64,000 bases of DNA from Usnea hakonensis (Eukaryota > Ascomycota > Lecanoromycetes > Lecanorales > Parmeliaceae). The DNA lies in NCBI GenBank assembly GCA_013423325.1, contig BLJB01000333.1:91962-155961 (forward strand), written 5' to 3'. Under the pieces are notes generated by a model. The model ran no database searches and was not told the DNA's origin. It saw only the letters and a list, made by a program, of their open reading frames with translations. This document shows positions 55,184 to 64,000 of this stretch, one piece after another; the first letter of the stretch is position 1; the number at the start of each line of letters is the position of its first letter. The position numbers and the translations under genes were made by a program.

Positions 55184-56382
55184 TCAAAATTCCTGAGCAT
55201 CTTTGAAACCCCTAGACCCGATCAGGCCCATGAGATGTTGCATCGTATAGTGGATAGAGAACTTACCACCCTCTCTCCTCTCCGCCTTCCAGATGATCAC
55301 AATTGCTGTTCACTACGCAATCCCAGCCCCCGGCCACGCCATTTCCTGTCCAATTCGTCTTCGGTATATCCATTCCTGCTTCCCACTTCTCAAGTGGCTC
55401 TTGATTCCCATCCAAATGCATAGTCTTGCGGACAAACTTGGAGATACCACATCTTTGGGGGGTCAGAAGTCGGTGTTCCCTCGTACGTAACGATTTTGAA
55501 ACAGACGTACGTATAGGTTTTGAAGTCTTCCACGCATACATCATCAGGCATACAGCCGGTCAAGGTACGGCCAATGGCTATCATAGGGGCCGCGTGGGTG
55601 CAAATAAGAATGGACGTCTCTTTTTCGCGCCCTTCCGAAGAAACAGCATCTTCAATATCTGCATTGGAGATTATGTGGCTCAGAGCATACCCACAACGAT
55701 CATGGAGGGCAGGTAAGCCTTCACCGGACGACGAAGGTACTATGCTGGGGCTGTAGTCGGTGTTGTATGATTGGAAGAGGGTTCGCAAGAGGGATGGGCT
55801 TGCAGGCGATGGGTGAGTAAAGCGCGCGACGCCGTACCATTCACTGCCAAACCCAACTCAGCCACTGCTCATTCTGTCAAGTCCATTAGACAAAGAGCCC
55901 TACCCTATGCCATTATCCCCCCTCACTTCCAGCCCACTCTTTTCAAGGAAAGGCTGTACAGTCTGCAGACACCTGTAGAATGGACTGCTGTAGACACGTG
56001 TGATTGGAGGATCTCTAATCGCCAAGAGAGTAGTGGCTAGCTGTTCGGCCTGACGTACGCCATATGCAGCGAGAGGTGGGTCGGCGGGGATCTAAAGGTC
56101 AGCGTCCTATGCCCAAAGAAGGAGATGAAATGCATATTGATGTTGACCAGGGGGACCGATTTGCAGGAGTGACCGAAGAGTATTTATTTCAAATCCACGT
56201 AATGTGTCTTGGGCGGACATACATTGGTGGGACTGGGTGAATTGGTATGGTATTTCCCCGTTTTAGGGTCTACTGTCCAATTGCCACGAAACTTATTGAG
56301 GGTATTAGCAACGTATAGAAGGCATCTTGTAGGGTCAGATACTTACTCCATGTCTGGTCAAGTAGATGGTAGTGACTACCAT
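55184..56382 (-). CDS. histidine phosphatase superfamily protein, TFC7-like
   Basis: Six exons: 56382-56347 (36 nt), 56291-56223, 56091-55904, 55843-55492, 55436-55267 and 55211-55184 (28 nt). They encode 280 residues with matching phases. Exon 1 gives the catalytic RHG directly (MVVTTIYLTRHG; His11). Exon 2 has FRGNWTVDPKTGKYHTN, exon 3 IPADPPLAAYGVRQAEQLA and VYSSPFYRCLQTVQPFLE, and exon 4 GIGEWYGVARF plus the second histidine in ILICTHAAPMIAIGR. The C-terminus reads GGWDCVVNSNCDHLEGGEERGW, a pattern shared with fungal TFC7-type proteins. Tau55/Tfc7 is a TFIIIC subunit that carries such a fold; other relatives are plain phosphatases, so the role is not settled. An unspliced end at 55263 is the alternative. 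Confidence 0.85.
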
Positions 56383-56831
56383 GTTACTTGATCCCTCACT
56401 ATCATAAGGTATTCGTACAGTGTGGTATATAGTACTCTAAACTCATTAATTTGGCCCCTCCTTTGAACCTCGAATGCGGAGCTCTTCACAGTCGCCTATT
56501 CCTTCCTTCTTTCTTTCCTTGTTCTCGCTAAGACTTACCTTGCTTTTACTAAAGGTAAACTGCTCTCCACTCGCCTTGCGCGCGGCTGAATTTTGCAGAT
56601 GCCACTCTGGCCAAAAGCGCTCTTTTCCATTTGTTGAATTCATCTTGTCTATTGACTTTTGACCGTCAATGCTGTTCTTTTTACGAGCACCACCTGTCAT
56701 TTCTGGCCATCATCATCCTTCTGTTCCTCCCTTCTTGTCATCAGATTTTGGAAGGACGCAACGCTGATTTGCGAATTTCGCCTGCTTCCTTTCTTTGTTT
56801 CTGTCTCTCCTTTCTGTCATTCTAAGCCAAC
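56383..56831. promoter_or_regulatory. divergent promoter, histidine phosphatase / LHS1
   Basis: These 449 bp are CT-rich on the LHS1 strand (56500-56530 and 56780-56820), which is typical of fungal 5' leaders. I searched for an unfolded-protein-response element by eye and could not name one with confidence. Confidence 0.4.
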
Positions 56832-59800
56832 ATGACTGTCCATGCTCCTTGGAGGCTTTCAAATTTTTCGATTTATCTCTCACTGCTCTTCCTTTTCACA
56901 TCTACAGCTTCCGCAGCTTCGGCTGTCCTCGGTGTAGATTTAGGGACCGAGTACATCAAAGCCGCATTAGTCAAGCCCGGGATCCCCCTCGAAATCGTTC
57001 TTACCAAGGACTCGAAAAGAAAGGAGACGGCAGCTGTTGCTTTCAAACCCCTGAAAAACAGGGTATCTACGGCAGAATCTGATTCGTTCCCAGAACGGAT
57101 ATATGGCGGTGATGCCGTAGCCCTTTCGGCCAGATTTCCTGGCGACGTCTATCCAAATCTCAAGCCGCTCCTCGGCTTGAAACTCAGCGATAATCTCGTC
57201 TCGGATTATGGCCGCACCTTTCCAGGATTGGACATTGTCGAGTGGGCTGAGACTGGCACACTGGGTTTTAAGAGTAGCTCGTTTGTCGTGGAGGAGGAAC
57301 CCTGGCTCGTCGAGGAACTACTAGCGATGGAGCTGAAGAACATCAAAAAAAACGCGGAGACCATGGCTGGGAAAGGGTCGTCAATACAGGACGCTGTGAT
57401 CACCGTCCCCTCGTTCTATACAGCGGAGGAACGAAGGGCTGTCGTCTTAGGCGCAGAACTTGCAGGATTACGGATACTGTCATTAATCAGCGATGGCCTT
57501 TCCGTCGGCCTGAACTATGCGACTTCGAGGAGCTTCCCGACCATCAACGAAGGGGGCAAGCCCGAAATACATCTAGTATACGATATGGGTGCGGGTTCTA
57601 CATCTGCCACAGTCCTCAAATTTCAAGGAAGGAATGTAAAGGACGTTGGCAAATACAATAAAACAATACAAGAAGTACAGGTACTCGGAACAAGCTGGGA
57701 CAAGACCCTGGGCGGAGATGCGCTCAATCGTGTCATCTTGGAAGACATGATCAACGCAATCGCAGCTGCGGCCCACATGAAGAAGCTGGGGGTGCTGCCG
57801 GAGCACGTGAGAGCCCATGGCCGAACGATGGCGAAATTATGGAAAGAATCGGAGAGGGTTCGGCAAGTTCTGAGTGCGAACACTGAGATTTCGACAAGTC
57901 TTGAGTCCTTGTATGATGAAGACTTCACCTTTAAGTATTCGTTGTCCCGAGCCGCTTTCGAGCAACTTGCTTCCACATATTCAAAGCGGGTTCGGAATCC
58001 TATAGCAGAAGCTCTGGAAATTGCAAAGCTATCCCTTGACGAGTTGGAATCAGTCATCCTGCACGGAGGCGCCGTTCGAACACCTTTCGTCCAGAAAGAG
58101 CTGGAAGCTCTCATCAATGATTCCGACAAGATCAGAACAAATGTCAACGCAGATGAAGCTGCCGTTTTTGGCGCAGCATTCAAGGCTGCAGCCATCAGTC
58201 CAAGTTTCCGAGTTAAAGAGATCAGGGCTTCAGACAGCGCAGTGTACCCTGTCTTCGCTTCTTGGTCGATAGATGGCAAAGAAAAGCAACAAAAACTTTT
58301 TGTACCGACGTCGCAAGTTGGCGCCGAAAAACAAGTCTCGGTCAAGGCTACGGCAGACTTCCGCTTTGCTCTTTCGCAACAGCCTTCATCTGGCTCCCCC
58401 GATCTTGGAGTCTCTGTTATGAAAACCGAAAATTTGACAGAATCCGTCAAACAGTTGACCAATAAATTTGGCTGTTCAATAAGTGACATTAGCACTAAAT
58501 TTAACATTCGCCTGAGCCCTGTTGACGGACTTCCCGAAGTGATCGGTGGTTCCGTCAGCTGCAATTTCACAGAGACAGAAGCTAAAAAAGGAGGAGTAGT
58601 TGATGGCATGAAGGACTTTCTGGGTTTTGGGTCAAAGAAAGGTGACCAAGAGCCGCTTCGAGAAGAAGGCAATACCGGATCCTTGACATCAATATTGGAA
58701 TCCGAGAGCTCGACCGCTGCATTACCTACGGAGAGCAACCCGGCTAGCTCTGCAGCGGACGAAGATATCAAAGTTCAGACGCCCAAGGATTTGAAAAAGA
58801 AGACAGAGACGATCGCTGTTGGTTTCTCGACTGAATTAGTTCAATCTCAAAGAATCAAGCCTGACACTCATAAGCGTATGAAATCCCGGCTGACTGCCTT
58901 CGACAAGTCTGACCGTTCTCGTGTGTTGCGCGAAGAAACGCTGAACAATCTCGAGGGATACACTTACAAGATCAGAGATACCCTGGAGGACGATGGCTTT
59001 GTTGCTGCCTCGACAGAGAAAGAGAGGGATCTAATCGAAGAGAAGTCAAATGATGCAAGCATATGGCTGTATGGCGATGGCGCGGACGCCAGCCGCGAAT
59101 TGCTAAAATCAAGGTTGGACGAACTCCGTGGGCTTGTAGCTCCCATTCAAAAGCGGAAAGATGAGGCAATTAAACGCCCATCCGAAATCCAGAAATTGAG
59201 AGACGCACTTACGCAAGCAAATACTATGGTCACTGTGGTCCAGCAGCAGAGAGAAGCCCAGGTGCTAGCGGAATCCGAGGCCGCTTCACGCTCGGAGGCG
59301 GCAGAGTCGCAGACCACCCCTGCGCCCAGCACGTCTACGGACGACTTCGCAGATCTAGATGACGATACTGCCTCTGTATCGTCTTCGACCATGTCGGCAG
59401 CTCCTGATGTTCCTGCGTCGATTTACAATGAAGAGGACGTTAATGCCATCCTTTTGAAAGAAAAGACCGTCCAGGAGTGGCTTGACAAGAAAATCGCCGA
59501 ACAGGAAGCGCTCTCGCCAACAGATGACCCTGTCTTACTTTCGTCAGAACTATCTGCAAAGTCCAAGGAACTCAACGACGTGGTAATGAGTCTCCTGACC
59601 AAGCAAATGAAGACCCCACCGAAGCCGAAGAAGTCGAAATCCAAATCGAAGACGAAGAAGACCAGCTCTACAAAGGCAACCGACACAGACACAAGCACTG
59701 TTGAATCTGGAAAGGCTGCGAAAGAGACAACGGGACCGGCGGATGAACTGGATGATAAACCCGAGGGCTTCCATCAGGTGACACAAGAAGAAATCGAGGA

Positions 59801-59927
59801 GGCCATGGCAGAGCAGAAGTCCAAGGCCGAGAAGAGGCCGGAAACGAGCGAGAAGGCCAAGGCCAGTGGAAAGGCGAAGTCAAAGGGCAAAGAGAAGGGG
59901 CAGAGAGAAGAGCATGGAGAATTATAA
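56832..59927 (+). CDS. lhs1: Lhs1/HYOU1-type ER Hsp70 chaperone (GRP170)
   Basis: A single exon encodes 1031 residues. A signal peptide covers about residues 1-29 (LSLLFLFTSTASAASA). The Hsp70 nucleotide-binding domain begins VLGVDLGTEYIKAALVKPG and shows LTKDSKRKETAAVAF, ITVPSFYTAEERRAV, LVYDMGAGSTSATVL and ILHGGAVRTPFVQKEL. A short beta domain follows, then a long acidic helical domain (TVQEWLDKKIAEQEAL), ending in a Lys-rich tail. The last four residues are HGEL, a variant of the HDEL retrieval signal. Lhs1 acts as nucleotide exchange factor for BiP/Kar2 and helps pull proteins into the ER, with Sec63 encoded 11 kb upstream. Length and domain order match HYOU1/Lhs1 rather than ordinary BiP. 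Confidence 0.95.
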   Translation: MTVHAPWRLSNFSIYLSLLFLFTSTASAASAVLGVDLGTEYIKAALVKPGIPLEIVLTKDSKRKETAAVAFKPLKNRVSTAESDSFPERIYGGDAVALSARFPGDVYPNLKPLLGLKLSDNLVSDYGRTFPGLDIVEWAETGTLGFKSSSFVVEEEPWLVEELLAMELKNIKKNAETMAGKGSSIQDAVITVPSFYTAEERRAVVLGAELAGLRILSLISDGLSVGLNYATSRSFPTINEGGKPEIHLVYDMGAGSTSATVLKFQGRNVKDVGKYNKTIQEVQVLGTSWDKTLGGDALNRVILEDMINAIAAAAHMKKLGVLPEHVRAHGRTMAKLWKESERVRQVLSANTEISTSLESLYDEDFTFKYSLSRAAFEQLASTYSKRVRNPIAEALEIAKLSLDELESVILHGGAVRTPFVQKELEALINDSDKIRTNVNADEAAVFGAAFKAAAISPSFRVKEIRASDSAVYPVFASWSIDGKEKQQKLFVPTSQVGAEKQVSVKATADFRFALSQQPSSGSPDLGVSVMKTENLTESVKQLTNKFGCSISDISTKFNIRLSPVDGLPEVIGGSVSCNFTETEAKKGGVVDGMKDFLGFGSKKGDQEPLREEGNTGSLTSILESESSTAALPTESNPASSAADEDIKVQTPKDLKKKTETIAVGFSTELVQSQRIKPDTHKRMKSRLTAFDKSDRSRVLREETLNNLEGYTYKIRDTLEDDGFVAASTEKERDLIEEKSNDASIWLYGDGADASRELLKSRLDELRGLVAPIQKRKDEAIKRPSEIQKLRDALTQANTMVTVVQQQREAQVLAESEAASRSEAAESQTTPAPSTSTDDFADLDDDTASVSSSTMSAAPDVPASIYNEEDVNAILLKEKTVQEWLDKKIAEQEALSPTDDPVLLSSELSAKSKELNDVVMSLLTKQMKTPPKPKKSKSKSKTKKTSSTKATDTDTSTVESGKAAKETTGPADELDDKPEGFHQVTQEEIEEAMAEQKSKAEKRPETSEKAKASGKAKSKGKEKGQREEHGEL

Positions 59928-60960
59928 CCTTAAAAGCGTCTGGGAATTGTAAACCTTACTTGTAGAAGTAGATTATATTTAGATAGCGAGCTGTACCTTG
60001 ATGGGTTCTACTACGGGAGAAAAAAAGGATGCATCCGCCATTGTTGTCCTACAGCATCTCTGATTGATGCCTTGCTCAAAGCGTATGTAGCATCAGGCAC
60101 ATTTTGCTAACCTACGCTCCTCTGTGCACGTACGTATTCGTTCCGTTGCATCCCTCGCAGCAGCGAGCTCTAATGATGCTGCTTTTACGGAGACATGGCG
60201 AGCACCGGCTACTGGTCACTGTCGTCATGTCACCGCTCGCGGACAAGGGCAGGGTCCCAAGGGCAGGAGTTTTTGATCAATACTTGTACCGTTCTCCACC
60301 TTGACGTTTTGTGCTTGCTTGGGTATGAGCGTGGTGTCTCTGTCAGTTAGTGAGTACAAAGAGTCTTGAGGACAGAGCCGATGATGAGCTGATGATGGCA
60401 ATAGTGGCTGCTAGGAACGATACGTTTGTCCCTAATAAGGGTAGCGCGTCTGTGCTGTTACAGTGCTTATGGTCAATGGCAAGGCTTCTGGGAAACCAAT
60501 TTGCTTCGCAATCTTGGCTAGTGGTTGCTGTGATGATGGAGGCCTGCAACGATTCAGACATTGAGGTGAATGTTTCGAAGGACTGCTATGGTCGTTGAGG
60601 ATTTGATGTAGCGTGCTGAGGTGTGAGTGATCACTGGAATTTTTTTGTGGAGGGGCAGCGATGAGGAGGAAATTTGGCAAAGCAAGGAGTCTTATTGCTG
60701 CTTGTGAGAGAGCCTGTCCTATTCAAATAGGCTTGCCAAGGTCAGCTTCTTGGTTCTCTTGAAGCGCGTCGTCTGGACTCTGAGATGAGGAGCTGTCCGC
60801 GTCGTTCGAGCAGTATCTAAGAATATAAATAGTCCTCAACCCCAAAAAGCCGACATCAGTTCGACTTGTTCCGCCTGTCGCCGTGCTCGTAACATCGCCC
60901 TGGGGGAAAAAAGCCCCATCCAAAAGACCAACAAACAAACACTCTTCTTGGGTCAAGAGG
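59928..60960. other. spacer without a supported gene
   Basis: This 1.03-kb stretch contains only short frames on both strands with no domain or signal-peptide pattern. It carries the 3' ends of LHS1 and of the small convergent gene. Confidence 0.4.
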
Positions 60961-61293
60961 CTATGCCCTGAGAAAATCCAACCTCACGAAGTAATCCATC
61001 ATCCTCGAACACAGCCCGTCGTCCTCGCCGTCATTACCGTCTCCACCAAAGATCCTCTTCCGTTCTTCGTTCAGTCGCTGGCACTCGTCTTTTTGCTCTC
61101 TGTCTCTGGCTTGCCATGCAAGATGGCGGTTATGCCAGTGTTTTGCGGAAAGGTCATTTCGCTGGAGGTGTGTTGCGGTCGGGAGCTTGAAATGCGACAG
61201 AGCGGCGGAAAAGGGCAGCTCGAGAGCATGGAGTTGGAGACCAGCAGAAGCGTTGCGCTCGCCGCGCGTGCGACGACGGTTGTGACGGCTCAT
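60961..61293 (-). CDS. small conserved hypothetical protein
   Basis: A single-exon frame of 110 residues starts at the ATG at 61293 (MSRHNRRRTRGERNA). The N-terminus is very basic. The middle has KHWHNRHLAWQARDREQKDECQRL, a charged helix, and the end is acidic followed by hydrophobic residues (LCSRMMDYFVRLDFL). I recall small fungal proteins of this layout that end in a similar C-terminal helix, but know of no assigned function. A longer in-frame extension upstream reads through AT-rich promoter sequence and is unlikely. Opposite-strand frames are shadows. Confidence 0.6.
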   Translation of the reverse strand: MSRHNRRRTRGERNASAGLQLHALELPFSAALSHFKLPTATHLQRNDLSAKHWHNRHLAWQARDREQKDECQRLNEERKRIFGGDGNDGEDDGLCSRMMDYFVRLDFLRA

Positions 61294-61669
61294 AGTTGTC
61301 TGGGGGCGACAGAGGAGAAGGGATGAGAAATTTGGAGGTGCGAGTGAGGAGTGGAGAAGGAAATAAATAAACATATACCCATATATATAAATTACGTGTC
61401 GGAATGATTCATCATTTTTTGGATTGGGTGGTGGCCAATTTGCATTGTGACTCATATTTACCACATTTACTGCTCGTATTGTAAAGTATTTTCCACCATC
61501 TGAACCTCGACATCAGGATCCACATTCTCAATAAATAACACACAGATAATTAACTTGCCTGATTCCATGTTGCACGAAAGATAGAAGAAGTAATGCTCGA
61601 CTGAGTCTTCCGTTGGCCTCTTACCTGATCCACGTCATGTTTCTTCTGAAACCCCTATTCGTAGCTCAT
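61294..61669. other. spacer, small protein promoter / ALO1 3' flank
   Basis: This 376-bp stretch includes an alternating AT block (CCCATATATATAAAT near 61379-61393) about 90 bp upstream of the small gene that could serve as a TATA element. Confidence 0.35.
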
Positions 61670-63334
61670 TCATAGTTCTTCTTCATCTTCATCGTCATAA
61701 TCAGCCCCTTCGTTTGCCGAATCATGCACTATAAAACTCTTTTCTGCTTCCACGCCGTGCATCATTTCAAAGCTCTCTTCGCTCGTCTGCCGACTGTGAG
61801 CCATGCCGGCCATGTGACCAGTCCATAGCATTCCACCGCCCTTCGCAGGCTTGGTGTTAGATATCCTCTCCTCCAGCGGCAGGTGCGCAATTCCTTCTTC
61901 TTGCCGCAGTAATAGTCGCCGATGCCAGGCACCCACAAACATACCATCGGGGTCTACCTCATTCCTCACGCGCATCCAATCATCCATTCCCTCATACATT
62001 TTATGCACGTCCCCCCTCGTGACGTGGGCGAAATTCTTAGCCCAGTGCGGTCGGCCGCCCATCTCTTTCATAAGCCACTCGAAAGCCTCATAGTAGCGAG
62101 CTCGGCAGGGGGGATCGCAGTTGTAGGGCCTGTAAAGCGTAGCATTCAAGTAAAGTGTTGGCCCATCCGCCATAGTGTTATCGAGGTACGGACGAGGGAC
62201 GGTAGTCGAAGTATCAGATACCCGTACTTCAATCGGAGCATGTACGTAGACTCCCTCCGGACTGAAAGGTATACCAGACGCTGCCTCATCCCCGTTAAGC
62301 CACGACGACAGACGTGTGATTGCCTCCGGACCCCTTCGAAGAGGAATCGCCCACTCGTTCACGAACTGTGAGTAGAGACAGTTCATGAGGAGACCTGTCC
62401 GACCTTCTTCGACGGCAGTACCGACAGCGCCATCCTTGAATCCGTACTGGACGTTGATCACAAACCTTTCAAGCGCGGGCAGCAAGCGGGGAACCCACTG
62501 CGCACAGTAGAGTAAGAGGTGGTACGTATGGAATCCAATCTTTCCGGCCCACCAGTTCACTGCTGGTGGATGGTGAGGCTTCTCCGTCTTATCTGCCCTC
62601 CATTTGATGCATTTTTTCATATATGGCATCCACCAAACCCGGGTAAATTCGTTTTTGGTCCACAGATCCTTCTCCCACTCCGAGATGATGTCGCCCAATG
62701 GGTGGAGGCTTTGAGCCCACTCAATATCAAAAGCCGGAACGGCCTTAAAGGTGACCTCGGTGACAATACCCAAACCACCCAGACTCACGAGAGCAGCACG
62801 AAACAGCTCGACGTTGTGTTCTGCCGAACATGACACTGTGCGCCCATTTGCAAGCATTAGCTTAAGCGCTAAAACAGACTGCGATACGAGGCCGTGCCTT
62901 GTCGAGCTTCCGTGGGTCGCTGTTCCGATTGCACCGGCGATTGATTGGTGGTCAATGCTACCCAGGTTTGGCATTGCCAGACCGTGACCCTTCAGCTTTA
63001 TGCCCAGATCTTGTAGCCGTATACCTGCTTGCATAACCACTACGTTTGTTTCCTTGTTGATGTCCAGTAGCTCTTGGAAGTGGTCTAGATTGACGAGCCA
63101 GGAGGAAGTACAGGTCAGATCTGAGGGCGAATGGGCACAACCTACGACGGTTATTCGCCGTCGGCATCTTCGCGCAAGTGTAATGACTTTTCGCAATTCT
63201 TCCGATGTCTGAGGCTGAATGTAGAGCTCGGGAAATGAGTGGAAAGTCCTTGCCCAAGTGTGGTGGTGGTGTGTGCTGGTGGCTCGAAATGGGATGGCGG
63301 GCTGCAATCTTGCTAATTCACGCTGAAGATCCAT
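61670..63334 (-). CDS. alo1: D-arabinono-1,4-lactone oxidase
   Basis: A single exon encodes 554 residues from the ATG at 63334 (MDLQREL). The FAD-binding PCMH-type domain is at the N-terminus: FPELYIQPQTSEELRKVI, then VVGCAHSPSD, in which His68 is the expected site of covalent FAD attachment, and IDHQSIAGAIGTATHGSS and GGLGIVTEVTF further on. The C-terminal ALO domain has WWMPY, EVRVSD, PHWAKNF and the end motif FRxRxE-type region (VRNEVDPDGMFVGAWHRRLL). The enzyme oxidises D-arabinono-1,4-lactone to D-erythroascorbate, the last step of erythroascorbate synthesis, at the mitochondrial outer membrane. An acidic tail (YDDEDEEEL) closes the protein. The residue before His is Ala (GCAHS), where family members commonly have Gly. 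Confidence 0.94.
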   Translation of the reverse strand: MDLQRELARLQPAIPFRATSTHHHHTWARTFHSFPELYIQPQTSEELRKVITLARRCRRRITVVGCAHSPSDLTCTSSWLVNLDHFQELLDINKETNVVVMQAGIRLQDLGIKLKGHGLAMPNLGSIDHQSIAGAIGTATHGSSTRHGLVSQSVLALKLMLANGRTVSCSAEHNVELFRAALVSLGGLGIVTEVTFKAVPAFDIEWAQSLHPLGDIISEWEKDLWTKNEFTRVWWMPYMKKCIKWRADKTEKPHHPPAVNWWAGKIGFHTYHLLLYCAQWVPRLLPALERFVINVQYGFKDGAVGTAVEEGRTGLLMNCLYSQFVNEWAIPLRRGPEAITRLSSWLNGDEAASGIPFSPEGVYVHAPIEVRVSDTSTTVPRPYLDNTMADGPTLYLNATLYRPYNCDPPCRARYYEAFEWLMKEMGGRPHWAKNFAHVTRGDVHKMYEGMDDWMRVRNEVDPDGMFVGAWHRRLLLRQEEGIAHLPLEERISNTKPAKGGGMLWTGHMAGMAHSRQTSEESFEMMHGVEAEKSFIVHDSANEGADYDDEDEEEL

Positions 63335-64000
63335 AATTAACGGAGGCAGGGTTCAACGTCAAGTCCGTCCAGATTGCAATACATTACTCAAGATGCCTAG
63401 CCTTTGTTCATGCCGCTTCACCGTTTACCTTGTATACAAGGTGAGCCAGGACCTAACGAGTACTTTAACGATGGGTGTTCAAAAGAAGAACACCCGCGCT
63501 AGGCTATCTCACTCAACCACAACTACGTACTCCTCTTTTTTCCCTCCTTTTCCATCCTACTTTTTGATTCTACAATTACATTCTACTGAGTCAGAATGGG
63601 TCCAGGCTTCAAAAATCAACGGTCCAATCGTGTCAAGTATCCTGCCGAACGAATAAGGCTTGGTTGATGGAGTTTGATGTTGCTTGAGGGGATGTCATTC
63701 GTACTTGTCTGCCCCGAAGCAGGTCAACTTGTCACCGGTCTCAAAGCATATGTCGATCCGCAGTCGTCTTGCTTAGCATCGTAGCAGGCTCACTGCTCAC
63801 TCCTGATTTTAAGGATGATATTGTCCTGCTGCACAGGGCCGAGATTGGTCTGTCGCTGGCGATGCACGAATTGAGTTGCCTGTAAAACGATGACCGTACT
63901 TGAAAAGAAAGCTTTACAAATAAATCAATGACTCAATACCTCTGTAGTGATAATCGGAATAATCGATTATTTTTCGTCATAATCATAATCGATTATGATT
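63335..64000. other. right-edge spacer
   Basis: This stretch has only one short plus-strand frame (near 63393-63656) with no family signal. The last 45 bp become AT-rich and end in a palindrome (63981-64000). Confidence 0.4.
63981..64000. repeat. 20-bp perfect palindrome at the window edge
   Basis: The final 20 bases, AATCATAATCGATTATGATT, equal their own reverse complement. A related AATCGATTATT lies just before, at 63960-63970. It could be the start of a longer inverted repeat that continues outside the window. Confidence 0.6.

Noticed and set aside
57623..58771. Long minus-strand open frame (382 codons) opposite LHS1
   Set aside because: It lies entirely inside the coding region of a clear Hsp70 gene, is Ser-rich and low-complexity as expected of a reverse-strand shadow, and has no domain signal.
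60343..60598. Overlapping short frames on both strands downstream of LHS1
   Set aside because: They resemble no family and overlap each other, as expected by chance.

Overview
The window is chromosomal DNA of a filamentous ascomycete (Pezizomycotina). Genes are dense on both strands and carry many 46-80 nt spliceosomal introns with GTRNGT-type donors, CTRAY branch sites and YAG acceptors. Several families are typical of these fungi: a DUF4045-gelsolin protein, a DUF3455 secreted protein, fungal-type choline kinase, Cas1p-type O-acetyltransferase and D-arabinono-lactone oxidase. I cannot assign a class or species. I rebuilt gene models by splicing by eye and accepted an exon chain only when phases and domain sequence both agreed.

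Layout. 1-2.7 kb: two minus-strand proteins of unknown function, the first cut by the window edge. 3.0-9.3 kb: an ARL2-type GTPase and a giant DUF4045/gelsolin-like protein. 9.9-16.3 kb: a divergent VPS3 (CORVET) and CASP (Golgi coiled coil) pair. 17.4-21.9 kb: a secreted DUF3455 protein, a gene-poor stretch with a MITE-like element, and an intradiol ring-cleavage dioxygenase. 22.4-28.7 kb: a Mn-type CDF transporter, an SDR oxidoreductase, a LysM/Cys-rich protein and ribosomal protein uS8. 28.7-31.5 kb: an eroded island with a second MITE-like element that contains a decayed tRNA-like sequence, then a polyketide synthase carrier-domain relic with a premature stop. 31.5-38.9 kb: choline kinase, a DUF2347/DENN-like protein and DML1/Misato. 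40.7-45.6 kb: a GPI-type cell-wall protein with 63-bp repeats, then SEC63. 46 kb: a possible Argonaute N-domain fragment. 47.4-54.9 kb: phosphatidylserine decarboxylase, a ubiquitin-like ER membrane protein and a Cas1p-type O-acetyltransferase. 55.2-63.3 kb: a TFC7-like histidine phosphatase, an LHS1/HYOU1 chaperone ending in HGEL, a small conserved protein and D-arabinono-1,4-lactone oxidase.

How the genes relate. Most are housekeeping genes of the secretory and endomembrane system (ARL2, VPS3, CASP, SEC63, LHS1, the HERP/USA1-like protein) and of phospholipid synthesis (choline kinase, PSD1). Many are in head-to-head pairs with short shared promoters. I see no complete secondary-metabolite cluster, no CRISPR array and no intact transposase. 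The accessory signals are concentrated at 18.8-19.4 kb, 29.4-31.4 kb and 45.8-46.4 kb. No single undescribed system stands out; the most useful leads are the nested MITE/tRNA-like/PKS-relic island, the truncated Argonaute-like fragment, the intracellular LysM/Cys-rich protein and the two unassigned proteins at the left edge.
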